Origin: SIG455 sp045589495
GTDB lineage: Bacteria > Bacillota > Clostridia > UMGS1810
DNA: 64,000 bases
Assembly: GCA_045589495.1 (NCBI GenBank)
Contig: JAZNPF010000035.1
Location: 51,810 to 115,809 of the forward strand
Direction: 5' to 3'
Shown here one piece after another: positions 17,309-25,364 of this stretch (position 1 is its first letter; every line of letters starts with the position of its first letter). The notes beneath the pieces are model-generated. The model was not told where the DNA came from. It saw only the letters and a program-made list of their open reading frames with translations, and did not search any database. A program made the translations under genes and the position numbers.

Positions 17309-18508
17309 ATGGCTAAATTAAACGCTGAGTTTATGCGTGCATTAAACGACATCGCTGAGCAGAAAGGCATCGACAAGGAAATAGTCCTTGAAGCATTGGA
17401 GGCAGGTCTGGTATCTGCATACAAGAAAAACTACAACACAGCAAACGAAAATTTTAAAGTGGATTTAAACAGAAAAACAGGTGACGTTAAAGTTTATATC
17501 CAGAAAGACGTTGTTGCAACAGATGACGAGATTGAAGACGATATGCTCCAGATTCTCGTTGATGAGGCTAAACAGTACGATCCTGCTATTGAGGTGGGTG
17601 ACGTACTTAATATTGAAGACACACCGAAAGAATTCGGAAGAATTGCTGCTCAGGCTGCAAAACAGATGGTTGTACAGAGAGTGCGTGAGGCTGAAAGACA
17701 GATTATGCTTTCAGAGTTCGCATCATTGCAGAACGGTATGATTACAGGTATCATTCAGCGCAGCAAAGGCAATGATATTTACATTGACATCGGTGTAAGC
17801 CTCGGCAAACAGGTGGGTGAATTGGAAGCAATCTTACCTGCAAACGAGCAGTCACCTTCTGACCGTTACTATTTCCATCAGCAGTTAAAACTTTACGTTG
17901 CAAACGTAAAAACAGAAAAAGTACGATTCAATGACCCTGCCATTATGGTTTCAAGAACAAGAACAGGTCTTGTTGAAAACTTACTTAAACTTGAAGTTCC
18001 CGAAATTGCAGACGGAACAGTTGAAATCAAAGCAATCTCACGTGTTGCGGGTTCAAGAACAAAAGTGGCTGTTGTATCTCACGATAAAGACGTTGAGCCT
18101 ATCGGTGCATGCGTAGGTAAAAACGGTATGCGTATCCAGAAAGTTATGGACGAGTTGAACGGCGAAAAAGTAGACATCGTTCTCTACTATGACGATCCGG
18201 TTAAGATGATTCGTTCAGCATTTTCTCCCGTTGATATCACAGATATCAAAATCAATGAAGCAGAACGTGCTGCATTGGTGTTTGTAGACCAGAGCGTGCT
18301 TTCACTTGCAATCGGTAAAGACGGCCAGAACGCACGTCTTGCAGTTAAACTGTGCGGCTACAAAATTGACATCAAGCCCGACACAGAGGCAGATAATTAT
18401 AACGACTGGGGAACCACAACAACAACCATCGGCGATATCTTCACCGGTGACCTTGGTGCTTTTGCAATAGATACCGCAGACGATGACACGGACGGCGAGG
18501 AAGAATGA
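17309..18508 (+). CDS. nusA: Transcription termination/antitermination protein NusA
   Basis: 399-aa RNA polymerase-associated factor that controls pausing, termination and antitermination. Domains: N-terminal RNAP-binding domain (about 1-130), S1 domain (about 130-200, GIIQRSKGNDIYIDIG), then tandem KH domains (VGKNGMRIQKVMDEL and AIGKDGQNARLAVKLCGYKIDI). The acidic tail DTADDDTDGEEE ends the protein; there are no C-terminal acidic repeats of the proteobacterial kind. GGAGGG precedes the ATG and the stop overlaps the start of rnpM by 4 bp. Confidence 0.96.
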   Translation: MAKLNAEFMRALNDIAEQKGIDKEIVLEALEAGLVSAYKKNYNTANENFKVDLNRKTGDVKVYIQKDVVATDDEIEDDMLQILVDEAKQYDPAIEVGDVLNIEDTPKEFGRIAAQAAKQMVVQRVREAERQIMLSEFASLQNGMITGIIQRSKGNDIYIDIGVSLGKQVGELEAILPANEQSPSDRYYFHQQLKLYVANVKTEKVRFNDPAIMVSRTRTGLVENLLKLEVPEIADGTVEIKAISRVAGSRTKVAVVSHDKDVEPIGACVGKNGMRIQKVMDELNGEKVDIVLYYDDPVKMIRSAFSPVDITDIKINEAERAALVFVDQSVLSLAIGKDGQNARLAVKLCGYKIDIKPDTEADNYNDWGTTTTTIGDIFTGDLGAFAIDTADDDTDGEEE

Positions 18509-18762
18509 GAAATCCCGCAAAAACAAGAACGTGTGCAGGCTGCGGAAAGAAAGCAGATAAAAGTGAATTTTTGAAAATAGGCAAAACCAAAGACGGCACA
18601 GTTGCGTTAAATATAAACGGCAGAAGCGCATATATTTGTAATAACACAAAATGTCTTGCGTCAGCCATCAAAAAAAAGCGCATCTCCGCCATTCTGCGTT
18701 GTCCTGTTGACGAGAAGATTTATAATGAATTATCAAATTTAATCGGAAGTGATGAAAATTAA
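18505..18762 (+). CDS. rnpM: RNase P modulator RnpM (YlxR family)
   Basis: 85-aa YlxR/DUF448 protein. Conserved features are RTCAGCGKK near the N-terminus and GRSAYICNNTKCLASA. In other Bacillota the protein binds RNA and modulates RNase P. It starts within the nusA stop (4-bp overlap) and ends about 11 bp into ylxQ. Confidence 0.9.
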   Translation: MRNPAKTRTCAGCGKKADKSEFLKIGKTKDGTVALNINGRSAYICNNTKCLASAIKKKRISAILRCPVDEKIYNELSNLIGSDEN

Positions 18763-19069
18763 AATTCCAACCACAGTGTCGCTGGCAAAACGTGCCGGCA
18801 AGGTTTCAAGCGGCGAGGAAGCCGTTAAAGAAGCCATACGAAAAGGCACCGCCGCATTGGTCATTATGGCAGAGGACGTCGGTGCAAACACATTAAAGTC
18901 GGTTACGGACAGTTGTGCATATTATAATGTAAAGCACATTACATTGGGCACTAAAGAAGAACTGGGGCACGCAATCGGAAACAGTTTCAACGCTGTAATC
19001 GCTATATGCGATGCAGGTTTTGCCAAAAGCATAGAAAAGGCAATAAATAACGGAGGTGAAGTATTATGA
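18752..19069 (+). CDS. ylxQ: L7Ae-family ribosomal protein YlxQ
   Basis: About 105-aa L7Ae/L30e/S12e/Gadd45-fold RNA-binding protein; the family binds K-turns. Motifs are SLAKRAGKVSSGEEAVKEAI and ALVIMAEDVGANT. A GTG at 18749 and an ATG at 18752 both fit; I prefer the ATG, which has GGAAG upstream. Overlaps rnpM at its start and infB at its end (4 bp), in the usual operon position. Confidence 0.9.
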   Translation: MKIKIPTTVSLAKRAGKVSSGEEAVKEAIRKGTAALVIMAEDVGANTLKSVTDSCAYYNVKHITLGTKEELGHAIGNSFNAVIAICDAGFAKSIEKAINNGGEVL

Positions 19070-21555
19070 CAAACGGTGGTACAAAGATTAAATTATCGGA
19101 TTTCGCAAAAAAATTCGGTATGTCTGTTAAAACAATGACAGAACTTTTAGCAAAATATGATATTGAAAAGAAAAATTCCACTGCGTCTATTACAGGTGAC
19201 GAAATCAACATATTTTTCGCACACCATTTAAAACAATACGATAACGGTGATACTATTTTAGAGGCTTATACAAAAATAAATGCTGAACTCTCTGCAGAGC
19301 GTGAAAAAGCCGATGCTGAACGTGAGGCTAAAAAAGCGGCTAAGGAAGCAGAAGAAAAGGCTAAAAAAGCCGCTGAAGAGGCTGCTGCCAAAAAGGCAGA
19401 AGAAGACCGCATAGCCGCTGAAAAGGCAAAGGCTGAAAAAGAAAAGGCCGAAAAGGCTGAGAAAATTGCAAAGAAAAAAGAACAGGAACGCCTTGAAAAG
19501 CAGAAAAAAGCAGAACTCGACAAAAAACGTGCTGAAGAACTGGAACAACTTAAAAAATCTGTTTCAGAAAACAGCGATATTGAAAGTATTGAAATCAAGA
19601 AAGAGGATACACGTAAAGTTATCGATACACGTCAGAACGTGGTTGACCTCGATAAACTCGATACCGAAAAAATCGAAAAACTTGTCGATATGGATATAAG
19701 CGACAAAGCCGAAAAGAAACAGAAAATCAAAAAAGGTCCTAAAAAACAGGAAAAAGCAGTAGTACAGAAAGCGCCCGTAAAGAAAAAAGAAGAAGAAAAG
19801 AAAGAACCTTCAGTTATTGAAGTTCCGGACGAAATTTCTGTAGGTGAGTTTGCTGAACTTATGAAATTGCCGGCATCAACAGTTGTTAAAAAACTGTTTG
19901 AACTCGGCATTATGGCATCAGTTTCACAGACAATAGATTTTGACACTGCATCACTTGTTGGTGAAGATTTAGGTTTTACAGTTGAAAAACTTATAATTGT
20001 TACGGAAGAGGATAAACTATTTAACGACGTTGAAGACTCTCCCGAAAGTTTGAAACCGCGTTCACCGGTTGTAGTTGTTATGGGCCACGTTGACCACGGT
20101 AAGACATCACTTCTTGATGCTATCCGTAACACTAACGTAATAGCAAAAGAGGCAGGCGGAATTACACAGCACATCGGTGCGTACAGAGTACGTATACACG
20201 ATAAGAAAATCACTTTCTTAGATACTCCCGGTCACGAAGCATTTACCGCAATGCGTCTTCGTGGTGCACAGGTAACTGATATTGCAATCATCGTAGTTGC
20301 GGCAGACGACGGTATTATGCCCCAGACTGTTGAGGCTATCAACCACGCAAAAGCCGCAGGCGTTACAATCATTGTTGCAATCAACAAAATAGATAAAGAG
20401 GGCGCTAATCCTGACAGAATCAAGCAGGAACTCACAGAATACGACCTCGTTCCTGAAGAATGGGGCGGTGACACAATCTGTGTACCCATTTCTGCAAAAT
20501 TCAACAAGAATATTGACGAATTGCTTGAAATGGTAACTCTTGTTGCAGATATGAAAGAACTCAAAGCAAATCCCGACAGAATGGGTAAAGGTACCGTTGT
20601 TGAGGCTCAGCTTGACAAAGGACGCGGCCCGGTTGCAACAGTTCTTGTTCAGAACGGTACTCTGCGTGTTGGTGATATCGTTGTTGCAGGCACAGCAGTC
20701 GGCAGAGTTCGTGCCATGGTTGATGACCGTGGTAATCAGGTTAAAAAAGCAGGTCCGTCCGTACCGGTTGAGATTATCGGTCTGAGCGAGGTTCCCGACG
20801 GCGGAGATACTTTCTATGCCGTTACTGACGAACGTAAAGCAAGAGAAGTAGTAGAACAGAGAAAGTTCAAAGCAAAAGAAGAGGCTAACCAGTCACGCAA
20901 GGCTGTATCTCTCGATTCGCTCTTTGACCATATCAAAGAGGGCGAGATGAAAACATTCAACATCATCGTTAAAGCAGACGTTCAGGGCTCTGTTGAGGCA
21001 GTTAAACAGTCACTTGAAAAACTGTCTAACGAAGAAGTCAGAGTTTCCTGCATTCACGGCGGCGTAGGCGGTATCACAGAAAGTGACGTTATGCTTGCTG
21101 CGGCTTCAAACGCAGTAATCGTAGGATTTAACGTACGTCCTAATGCACAGGCAGTTTCAACTGCAGCACGTGACAATGTAGATATCCGCACATACAGAGT
21201 TATCTACACCGCAATAGAAGAAATTGAAGCCGCTATGAAAGGTATGCTTGCACCCGAATTCAAAGAGGTTGTATACGGCCACGCAGAAGTACGTAACACC
21301 TTTAAAGTTTCAGGAGTGGGCACAATTGCCGGCGGTTACGTTCAGGAGGGTAAAATCCTGCGTAATTCACAGGTTCGTATCGTGCGTGACGGCATAGTTA
21401 TCCACGAGGGCGTTCTGGCATCTCTCAAACGCTTCAAAGATGACGCCAAAGAAGTTGCCTCCGGTTATGAATGTGGTATCGGTATTGAAAACTTCAACGA
21501 TATCAAAGAGGGCGACGTAATCGAGTCGTTTGATATGGAAGAAGTGGAAAGGTAA
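19066..21555 (+). CDS. infB: Translation initiation factor IF-2
   Basis: 829-aa GTPase that positions fMet-tRNA on the 30S subunit. An N-terminal IF2_N helix-turn domain (FAKKFGMSVKTMTELL) is followed by a long Lys/Glu/Ala-rich linker (about residues 65-260) and a second IF2_N domain. The G domain then begins with G1 VVMGHVDHGKTSLLDAI, G3 DTPGHEAF and G4 NKIDK, followed by beta-barrel domains II, III and IV. The start overlaps the ylxQ stop by 4 bp. The linker is the most compositionally biased stretch of the operon, as is normal for IF-2. Confidence 0.97.
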   Translation: MTNGGTKIKLSDFAKKFGMSVKTMTELLAKYDIEKKNSTASITGDEINIFFAHHLKQYDNGDTILEAYTKINAELSAEREKADAEREAKKAAKEAEEKAKKAAEEAAAKKAEEDRIAAEKAKAEKEKAEKAEKIAKKKEQERLEKQKKAELDKKRAEELEQLKKSVSENSDIESIEIKKEDTRKVIDTRQNVVDLDKLDTEKIEKLVDMDISDKAEKKQKIKKGPKKQEKAVVQKAPVKKKEEEKKEPSVIEVPDEISVGEFAELMKLPASTVVKKLFELGIMASVSQTIDFDTASLVGEDLGFTVEKLIIVTEEDKLFNDVEDSPESLKPRSPVVVVMGHVDHGKTSLLDAIRNTNVIAKEAGGITQHIGAYRVRIHDKKITFLDTPGHEAFTAMRLRGAQVTDIAIIVVAADDGIMPQTVEAINHAKAAGVTIIVAINKIDKEGANPDRIKQELTEYDLVPEEWGGDTICVPISAKFNKNIDELLEMVTLVADMKELKANPDRMGKGTVVEAQLDKGRGPVATVLVQNGTLRVGDIVVAGTAVGRVRAMVDDRGNQVKKAGPSVPVEIIGLSEVPDGGDTFYAVTDERKAREVVEQRKFKAKEEANQSRKAVSLDSLFDHIKEGEMKTFNIIVKADVQGSVEAVKQSLEKLSNEEVRVSCIHGGVGGITESDVMLAAASNAVIVGFNVRPNAQAVSTAARDNVDIRTYRVIYTAIEEIEAAMKGMLAPEFKEVVYGHAEVRNTFKVSGVGTIAGGYVQEGKILRNSQVRIVRDGIVIHEGVLASLKRFKDDAKEVASGYECGIGIENFNDIKEGDVIESFDMEEVER

Positions 21556-21561
21556 ATTTAA

Positions 21562-21912
21562 ATGGCTAACAACAGATTAGATAGAATTAAAGAAGAGGTT
21601 CTGCGCGAGTTGGCGGCAGTTATTCGTACGCTGAAAGATCCACGCATACCTGCCATGACATCGGTTGTGGCGGTTGATGTTACAAAGGATCTCAAATACG
21701 CAAAAGCGCATATCTCTGTTATGGGCACAGAAGAGGAAAAGGCAGACGCATTAAAGGCATTAAAGAGTGCATCAGGCTATATCCGCCGTGAGATTTCTGC
21801 ACGTCTTAATTTGCGTATAACACCCGACTTCTCGTTTGTGCTTGACAGGTCTGTAGACTATGGTATGCATATAAACGACCTGATTGCCAAGATAAATAAA
21901 GGTGATTTATGA
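21562..21912 (+). CDS. rbfA: Ribosome-binding factor A
   Basis: 116-aa KH-like factor for late 30S maturation. The N-terminus NRLDRIKEEVLRELAAVI and the segment LKDPRIP...SVVAVDVTKDLKYAKAHISV are typical, as is ISARLNLRITPDFSFVLD. It starts 6 bp after infB and overlaps nrnA by 4 bp. Confidence 0.95.
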   Translation: MANNRLDRIKEEVLRELAAVIRTLKDPRIPAMTSVVAVDVTKDLKYAKAHISVMGTEEEKADALKALKSASGYIRREISARLNLRITPDFSFVLDRSVDYGMHINDLIAKINKGDL

Positions 21913-22862
21913 TGAGTTTATCGGAAATCAGAAAATTTATCGAAAATAATGACAATTTCGCCATCATCGGACACACAAACCCTGATGGCGATTGCGTCGG
22001 TTCGTGTCTTGGTATGTGGTATATGCTTCAAAAACTGGGCAAAACCGCTTACGTTTGTATAAACAGTGAAGACATTCCGCATCACCTTGATTTTGTGTGG
22101 AACGGAGAATGCTCGGCAAAAGACGGACAAACTTTTGATGCATATATTGCCATAGACTGTGCGGGAATTGACAGACTTTCCTGCAGGAATGACGAGTTCA
22201 ATTCCGCAGAGTGCACCGCTTGTATTGACCATCACCGCACAAACGTGGGCTTTGCAAAAGTAAATGCAGTTATTCCCGATGCCGCAGCGGCAGGTGAGAT
22301 TATATATTATCTTGCAAAAGATATTATGGGCATAACACCTGAAGGCGATATGGCAGACGCCATATACACCGCAATAGTTTCCGACACCGGCGGATTCAAG
22401 TATTCTTCCACCACGTCACGCACAATGAAAGCGGGCGCGGATTTGCTTGACTGCGGAGTGGAAAGTGCACGAATTTTCAAAAATCTTTTTGACACGTACA
22501 CACAAAAACAGATTGACATAGTAAGCGATATAACATCTACCCTTACAACGCATCTGGACGGAAAAGTTGCCGTTATCTATGTAACGGACGAACTTTTAGA
22601 AAGTAAAGGTATGCGTTTTGACGAGGTGGATTTCATTACAAATCTGCCAAGAAGTATTGAGGGAGTAGAGGTGGGCGTGTTCCTCAAAAAACGTGGCGAT
22701 GAAGTAAAGATAAGTCTGCGTTCAGGTGAAAATGTGGATGTTTCTCAAATTGCTTCCACACTCGGCGGAGGCGGACATATACGTGCCGCAGGTATAACAC
22801 TTAAGTGCAGTCTTGATGAAGCCAAGGAAACGATACTTAAAGAAATAGAGAAAGTATTATGA
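21909..22862 (+). CDS. nrnA: DHH-family phosphoesterase, oligoribonuclease NrnA-like
   Basis: 317-aa DHH/DHHA1 phosphoesterase. Members degrade nano-RNA and pAp or cyclic dinucleotide products (pGpG). Metal-binding motifs are IGHTNPDGDCVGS, AIDCAGIDR, CIDHHRTN and the SDTGGF segment. The C-terminal DHHA1 domain has the substrate motif GGGGHIRAAG. ATG codons at 21909 and 21912 are both possible. The next gene, truB, normally follows closely, but here about 500 bp of structured repeats intervene. Confidence 0.92.
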   Translation: MMSLSEIRKFIENNDNFAIIGHTNPDGDCVGSCLGMWYMLQKLGKTAYVCINSEDIPHHLDFVWNGECSAKDGQTFDAYIAIDCAGIDRLSCRNDEFNSAECTACIDHHRTNVGFAKVNAVIPDAAAAGEIIYYLAKDIMGITPEGDMADAIYTAIVSDTGGFKYSSTTSRTMKAGADLLDCGVESARIFKNLFDTYTQKQIDIVSDITSTLTTHLDGKVAVIYVTDELLESKGMRFDEVDFITNLPRSIEGVEVGVFLKKRGDEVKISLRSGENVDVSQIASTLGGGGHIRAAGITLKCSLDEAKETILKEIEKVL

Positions 22863-22873
22863 TTCGGCAAATC

Positions 22874-23088
22874 TATATGGTATGCGATTTTAAAACGTCG
22901 ACCTATGGAGAAAAATAAAATTCAAAAAACATTTTATACGTACTTTTATGACTAAAAGTACCAAAAGTCCCGGGGGTTCGGATTCCCCCGGCCCCTAAAA
23001 CTGCTCAGGGGTTCCCCCCCCTAAGAACCCTTTTGGGCTAGTGCATAAAGCAAATCATCACAAACCTATATGGTATGCGGTTTTAAAC
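22874..23088. repeat. Modular hairpin repeat upstream of the Y-shaped element (copy 1)
   Basis: Modules in order: a TATGGTATGCG...ACGTCGACCTATGGA unit (22878-22908) that looks like a truncated start of the Y element; a GTACTTTTATGACTAAAAGTAC palindromic module (from about 22928); hairpin CCGGGGG/CCCCCGG (22971-22992); hairpin CCCC...GGGG with CTAAAACTGCTCA (22993-23012); hairpin GGTTC/GAACC; then TGCATAAAGCAAAT and a second TATGGTATGCGG unit that runs into GTCGAC. The same modules in the same order occur at 30300-30480. Confidence 0.75.
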
Positions 23089-23282
23089 GTCGACCTATGG
23101 AAGAATTGGAGTACAAATTACAGCGAAGGCGTTACTGCTTAAACGTAAAACGGCGCGGTTTTATTTTCTTATTACAAAAATAGCGCCGTTTTAGCACAAT
23201 CAGGAATGAGTTTCCGTTTTGTGCGGCGGTTAAAAGCAGAAACGCCGAGTGTTTAATTTGTCCGATTCTGTAATCAGTCGAC
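23089..23282. repeat. Y-shaped structured element, copy 1 (nrnA-truB gap)
   Basis: 194 bp bounded by GTCGAC at both ends. P1: GTCGAC/GTCGAC, GAATTGG/CCGATTC and ACAAATTA/TAATTTGT, separated by internal loops. P2: GGCGTT-A-CTGCTT / AAGCAG-A-AACGCC. P2 encloses P3, AAAACGGCGC/GCGCCGTTTT with a 26-nt loop, and P4, GCACAA/TTGTGC with an inner GGAA-TGAGT-TTCC. Copy 2 at 57075-57266 keeps every stem, but P2, P3 and P4 are built from different bases. It lies inside the operon and would be transcribed between nrnA and truB. No coding potential is seen. Function unknown. Confidence 0.8.
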
Positions 23283-23370
23283 TTGGGGATACAAAGGGGA
23301 AACCCCTTTGAAAAATATTAAAAAACATTTTATACGTACTTTTATGACCAAAAGTACTAAAAGTCCCGAG
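23283..23370. repeat. Hairpin and second copy of the GTACTTTT module abutting truB
   Basis: Hairpin AAAGGGG/CCCCTTT (23293-23308), then AAAAAACATTTTATACGTAC... (from about 23319), a direct repeat of 22925-22970 with four differences. The repeat ends exactly at the truB ribosome-binding site, so truB's translation signal is built into or directly next to the repeat. Confidence 0.75.
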
Positions 23371-24255
23371 GTGATACTCATTAACGGAATTATAATCGTA
23401 AATAAAGAAAAAGACTTTACCTCGCACGACGTTGTTGCCGTAATGCGTAAAATCCTCGGCACAAAAAAAGTAGGACACACCGGCACACTTGACCCTCAGG
23501 CAACGGGTGTTCTTCCGATATGTATAGGCAAAGGCACAAAAGTAAGCGATATGCTGATGTTCAGTGACAAAGAATACATAGCACGTGTGCGTCTTGGTAT
23601 AACTACTGACACACAGGATATATGGGGTGAGGTTTTAACCGAAACCGACTGCTTACATATAACAGAGGACAACGTGCGTGATACCGCAAGAAAATTTGTG
23701 GGTAAAATCAGCCAGACGCCGCCAATGTACTCGGCTGTGAAAATAGGCGGAAAAAAACTATACGAATACGCACGAAGCGGAATTGAAATTGAACGCAAAA
23801 GCCGTATTGTTACGATAAACAGTATAAGCATAAGCGATTTTGAAAACGGCGAATTTTCTATGCGTGTGTCCTGTTCAAAGGGCACGTATATCCGCACACT
23901 CTGTGCAGATATAGGCGATGCACTCGGTGTAGGTGCAACTATGACGGCTTTAATCCGTACAAAATCGGCTATGTTTGAGTTGTCTGACGCAAAAACGCTT
24001 GATGAAATACGTGGAATTGCCGAAAACGGCAATATAGAAAGTCTTATCATTCCGACTGACGCAGTTTTTTCTGACTTTCCCGAATTACGTCTTGACGAAA
24101 AACGAACTGCACAGATTTTAAACGGAATGTTTTTAAACCTCGGCACATCAGACGGTCAGTACAGAGTGTATGGCAACGCAGGTGATTTTCTGTGCGTTGG
24201 AAAATCGGAAAACGGAATTTTAAAAATAGTTAAAAACTTTTATGCAGGTAACTGA
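23371..24255 (+). CDS. truB: tRNA pseudouridine(55) synthase
   Basis: Forms pseudouridine 55 in the T arm of tRNAs. The catalytic-aspartate motif GHTGTLDPQATGVLPI is present, as are DKEYIARVRLG and the PPMYSAVKIGGKKLYEYAR block. The start is uncertain. An open frame reaches 23308 through repeat sequence; GTG 23371 gives VILINGIIIVNKEKD. Family members begin MNGIIIVNK, which here would be an ATT codon at 23380 with GAGGTGAT as its ribosome site. I list GTG 23371, with ATT as a real alternative. About 295 aa. ribF follows after 2 bp. Confidence 0.92.
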   Translation: MILINGIIIVNKEKDFTSHDVVAVMRKILGTKKVGHTGTLDPQATGVLPICIGKGTKVSDMLMFSDKEYIARVRLGITTDTQDIWGEVLTETDCLHITEDNVRDTARKFVGKISQTPPMYSAVKIGGKKLYEYARSGIEIERKSRIVTINSISISDFENGEFSMRVSCSKGTYIRTLCADIGDALGVGATMTALIRTKSAMFELSDAKTLDEIRGIAENGNIESLIIPTDAVFSDFPELRLDEKRTAQILNGMFLNLGTSDGQYRVYGNAGDFLCVGKSENGILKIVKNFYAGN

Positions 24256-24257
24256 AA

Positions 24258-25142
24258 ATGATTTTAAAAACAAGAGAATTCTCTATGCCGTCAGCCGTTG
24301 TTATCGGAAAATTTGACGGCGTACACAAAGGGCATCAGCGCTTGCTCAATCTTGCGCTTGACGTTTGCAAAAATAACGGTCTTTCACCGCTTGCATATAC
24401 TTTTTCAAGCGGAAAGAATGCCATAACAGACGATAGCGAAAAGCACACCATTTTATATGATAACGGCATTGAAAATATATACTGTCAGGTGTTTACGGAC
24501 GATTTCAAATCAACAACACCTGAAGAATTTGTGCGTATATTAAAAAATGACCTTTCGGCAAAACACGTTATTGTGGGCTTTAATTTCCGGTTCGGCAAAG
24601 ACCGCGCGGGTGATGCACAGACTATGCTTGAACTATGCAAAAAAGAGGGGATAGGCATAACGGTTGCCGAGCCCGTAATTTTTGAAGATGAGCCGATAAG
24701 CAGTACACGTATACGTGAAAAAATCAAAAATGGCGATGTTAAATCCGCATATCTCATGACCGGCAGATTTTTCTCTGTTACATCAACAGTTGAGCGGGGG
24801 AAAAAACTCGGCAGAGAAATGGGGTTTCCGACAATCAATATGAACACGGAAAAATTCACTCTGCTTCCCGAAAACGGTGTGTATGCAACAAAAGTTGAAC
24901 TTGACGGAAAAACATACCCGTCTGTAACAAACATCGGTGCAAATCCGACAGTTGACAGCGACAGCAAAATAAAAGCCGAAACCCATATAATAGGCTTCAG
25001 CGGTGATTTATACGGAAAAACAGTAACAGTAAGTTTTATTGAAAAACTGCGTGGTGAACGTACTTTTGAAAGCATTGAAGAATTAAAAAACCAGATTAGT
25101 GCAGATAAAGATAAGACTGTTGATATATTTAATTCAATTTAA
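24258..25142 (+). CDS. ribF: Bifunctional riboflavin kinase/FAD synthetase
   Basis: Converts riboflavin to FMN and then FAD. The N-terminal nucleotidyltransferase domain carries GKFDGVHKGHQRL and VGFNFRFGKDRAGD, with ISSTRIREKI. The C-terminal kinase domain has GRFFSVTSTVERGKKLGRE, MGFPTINMN and TNIGANPTVD. The 294-aa length is standard. It is the last gene of the operon, immediately followed by an intrinsic terminator. truB-ribF is a common pair in Bacillota. Confidence 0.95.
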   Translation: MILKTREFSMPSAVVIGKFDGVHKGHQRLLNLALDVCKNNGLSPLAYTFSSGKNAITDDSEKHTILYDNGIENIYCQVFTDDFKSTTPEEFVRILKNDLSAKHVIVGFNFRFGKDRAGDAQTMLELCKKEGIGITVAEPVIFEDEPISSTRIREKIKNGDVKSAYLMTGRFFSVTSTVERGKKLGREMGFPTINMNTEKFTLLPENGVYATKVELDGKTYPSVTNIGANPTVDSDSKIKAETHIIGFSGDLYGKTVTVSFIEKLRGERTFESIEELKNQISADKDKTVDIFNSI

Positions 25143-25179
25143 AATCCCGAAACATCTGATTGATGGTTCGGGATTTTTT
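25141..25179. terminator. Terminator after ribF
   Basis: AAAATCCCGAA pairs with TTCGGGATTTT, followed by a T tract. It overlaps the stop of the convergent small gene and probably serves both strands. Confidence 0.85.
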
Positions 25180-25363
25180 AATTCTGTTTTCTCACAATAC
25201 TATACTCGTCATAAAAACGATAATACGGACACGAGTTATGCCCGCCAACGTATGAAGCATAATCGTCCTCGTCCACATTTATTGTACACACATAGCAATC
25301 ATATTCTTCGTCATAATCAAAATACGCACAACTTTCGCATTGAGAAATCTTTTCTTTCGCCAT
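25178..25363 (-). CDS. Small Cys-rich protein (DUF6472-like)
   Basis: 61-residue acidic protein, MAKEKISQCESCAYFDYDEE..., with paired cysteines CESC and C-x-C (CYVC) and a later NSCPYY. The spacing suggests a small zinc ribbon or metal-binding knot. It resembles the short DUF6472 proteins of Clostridia by this pattern, a recognition from memory only. The frame runs to 25513, but GGAGG is directly upstream of ATG 25363, and the upstream gene's stop (25365) lies just before it. The two genes are therefore cotranscribed. No function is known to me. Confidence 0.75.
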   Translation of the reverse strand: MAKEKISQCESCAYFDYDEEYDCYVCTINVDEDDYASYVGGHNSCPYYRFYDEYSIVRKQN

Positions 25364-25364
25364 A

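Noticed and set aside
19258..20213. Several minus-strand open frames inside infB
   Set aside because: They arise from the Lys/Glu/Ala-rich linker codons, giving Phe/Ser-rich translations.
23089..23282. Y-shaped element as an integron attC site or tRNA-like gene
   Set aside because: No integron core sites (RYYYAAC/GTTRRRY), no anticodon or T-arm consensus, and three stems with large conserved loops instead.
23496..24146. 216-codon minus-strand open frame inside truB
   Set aside because: Antisense shadow of truB with low-complexity Ser/Arg/Ile composition.
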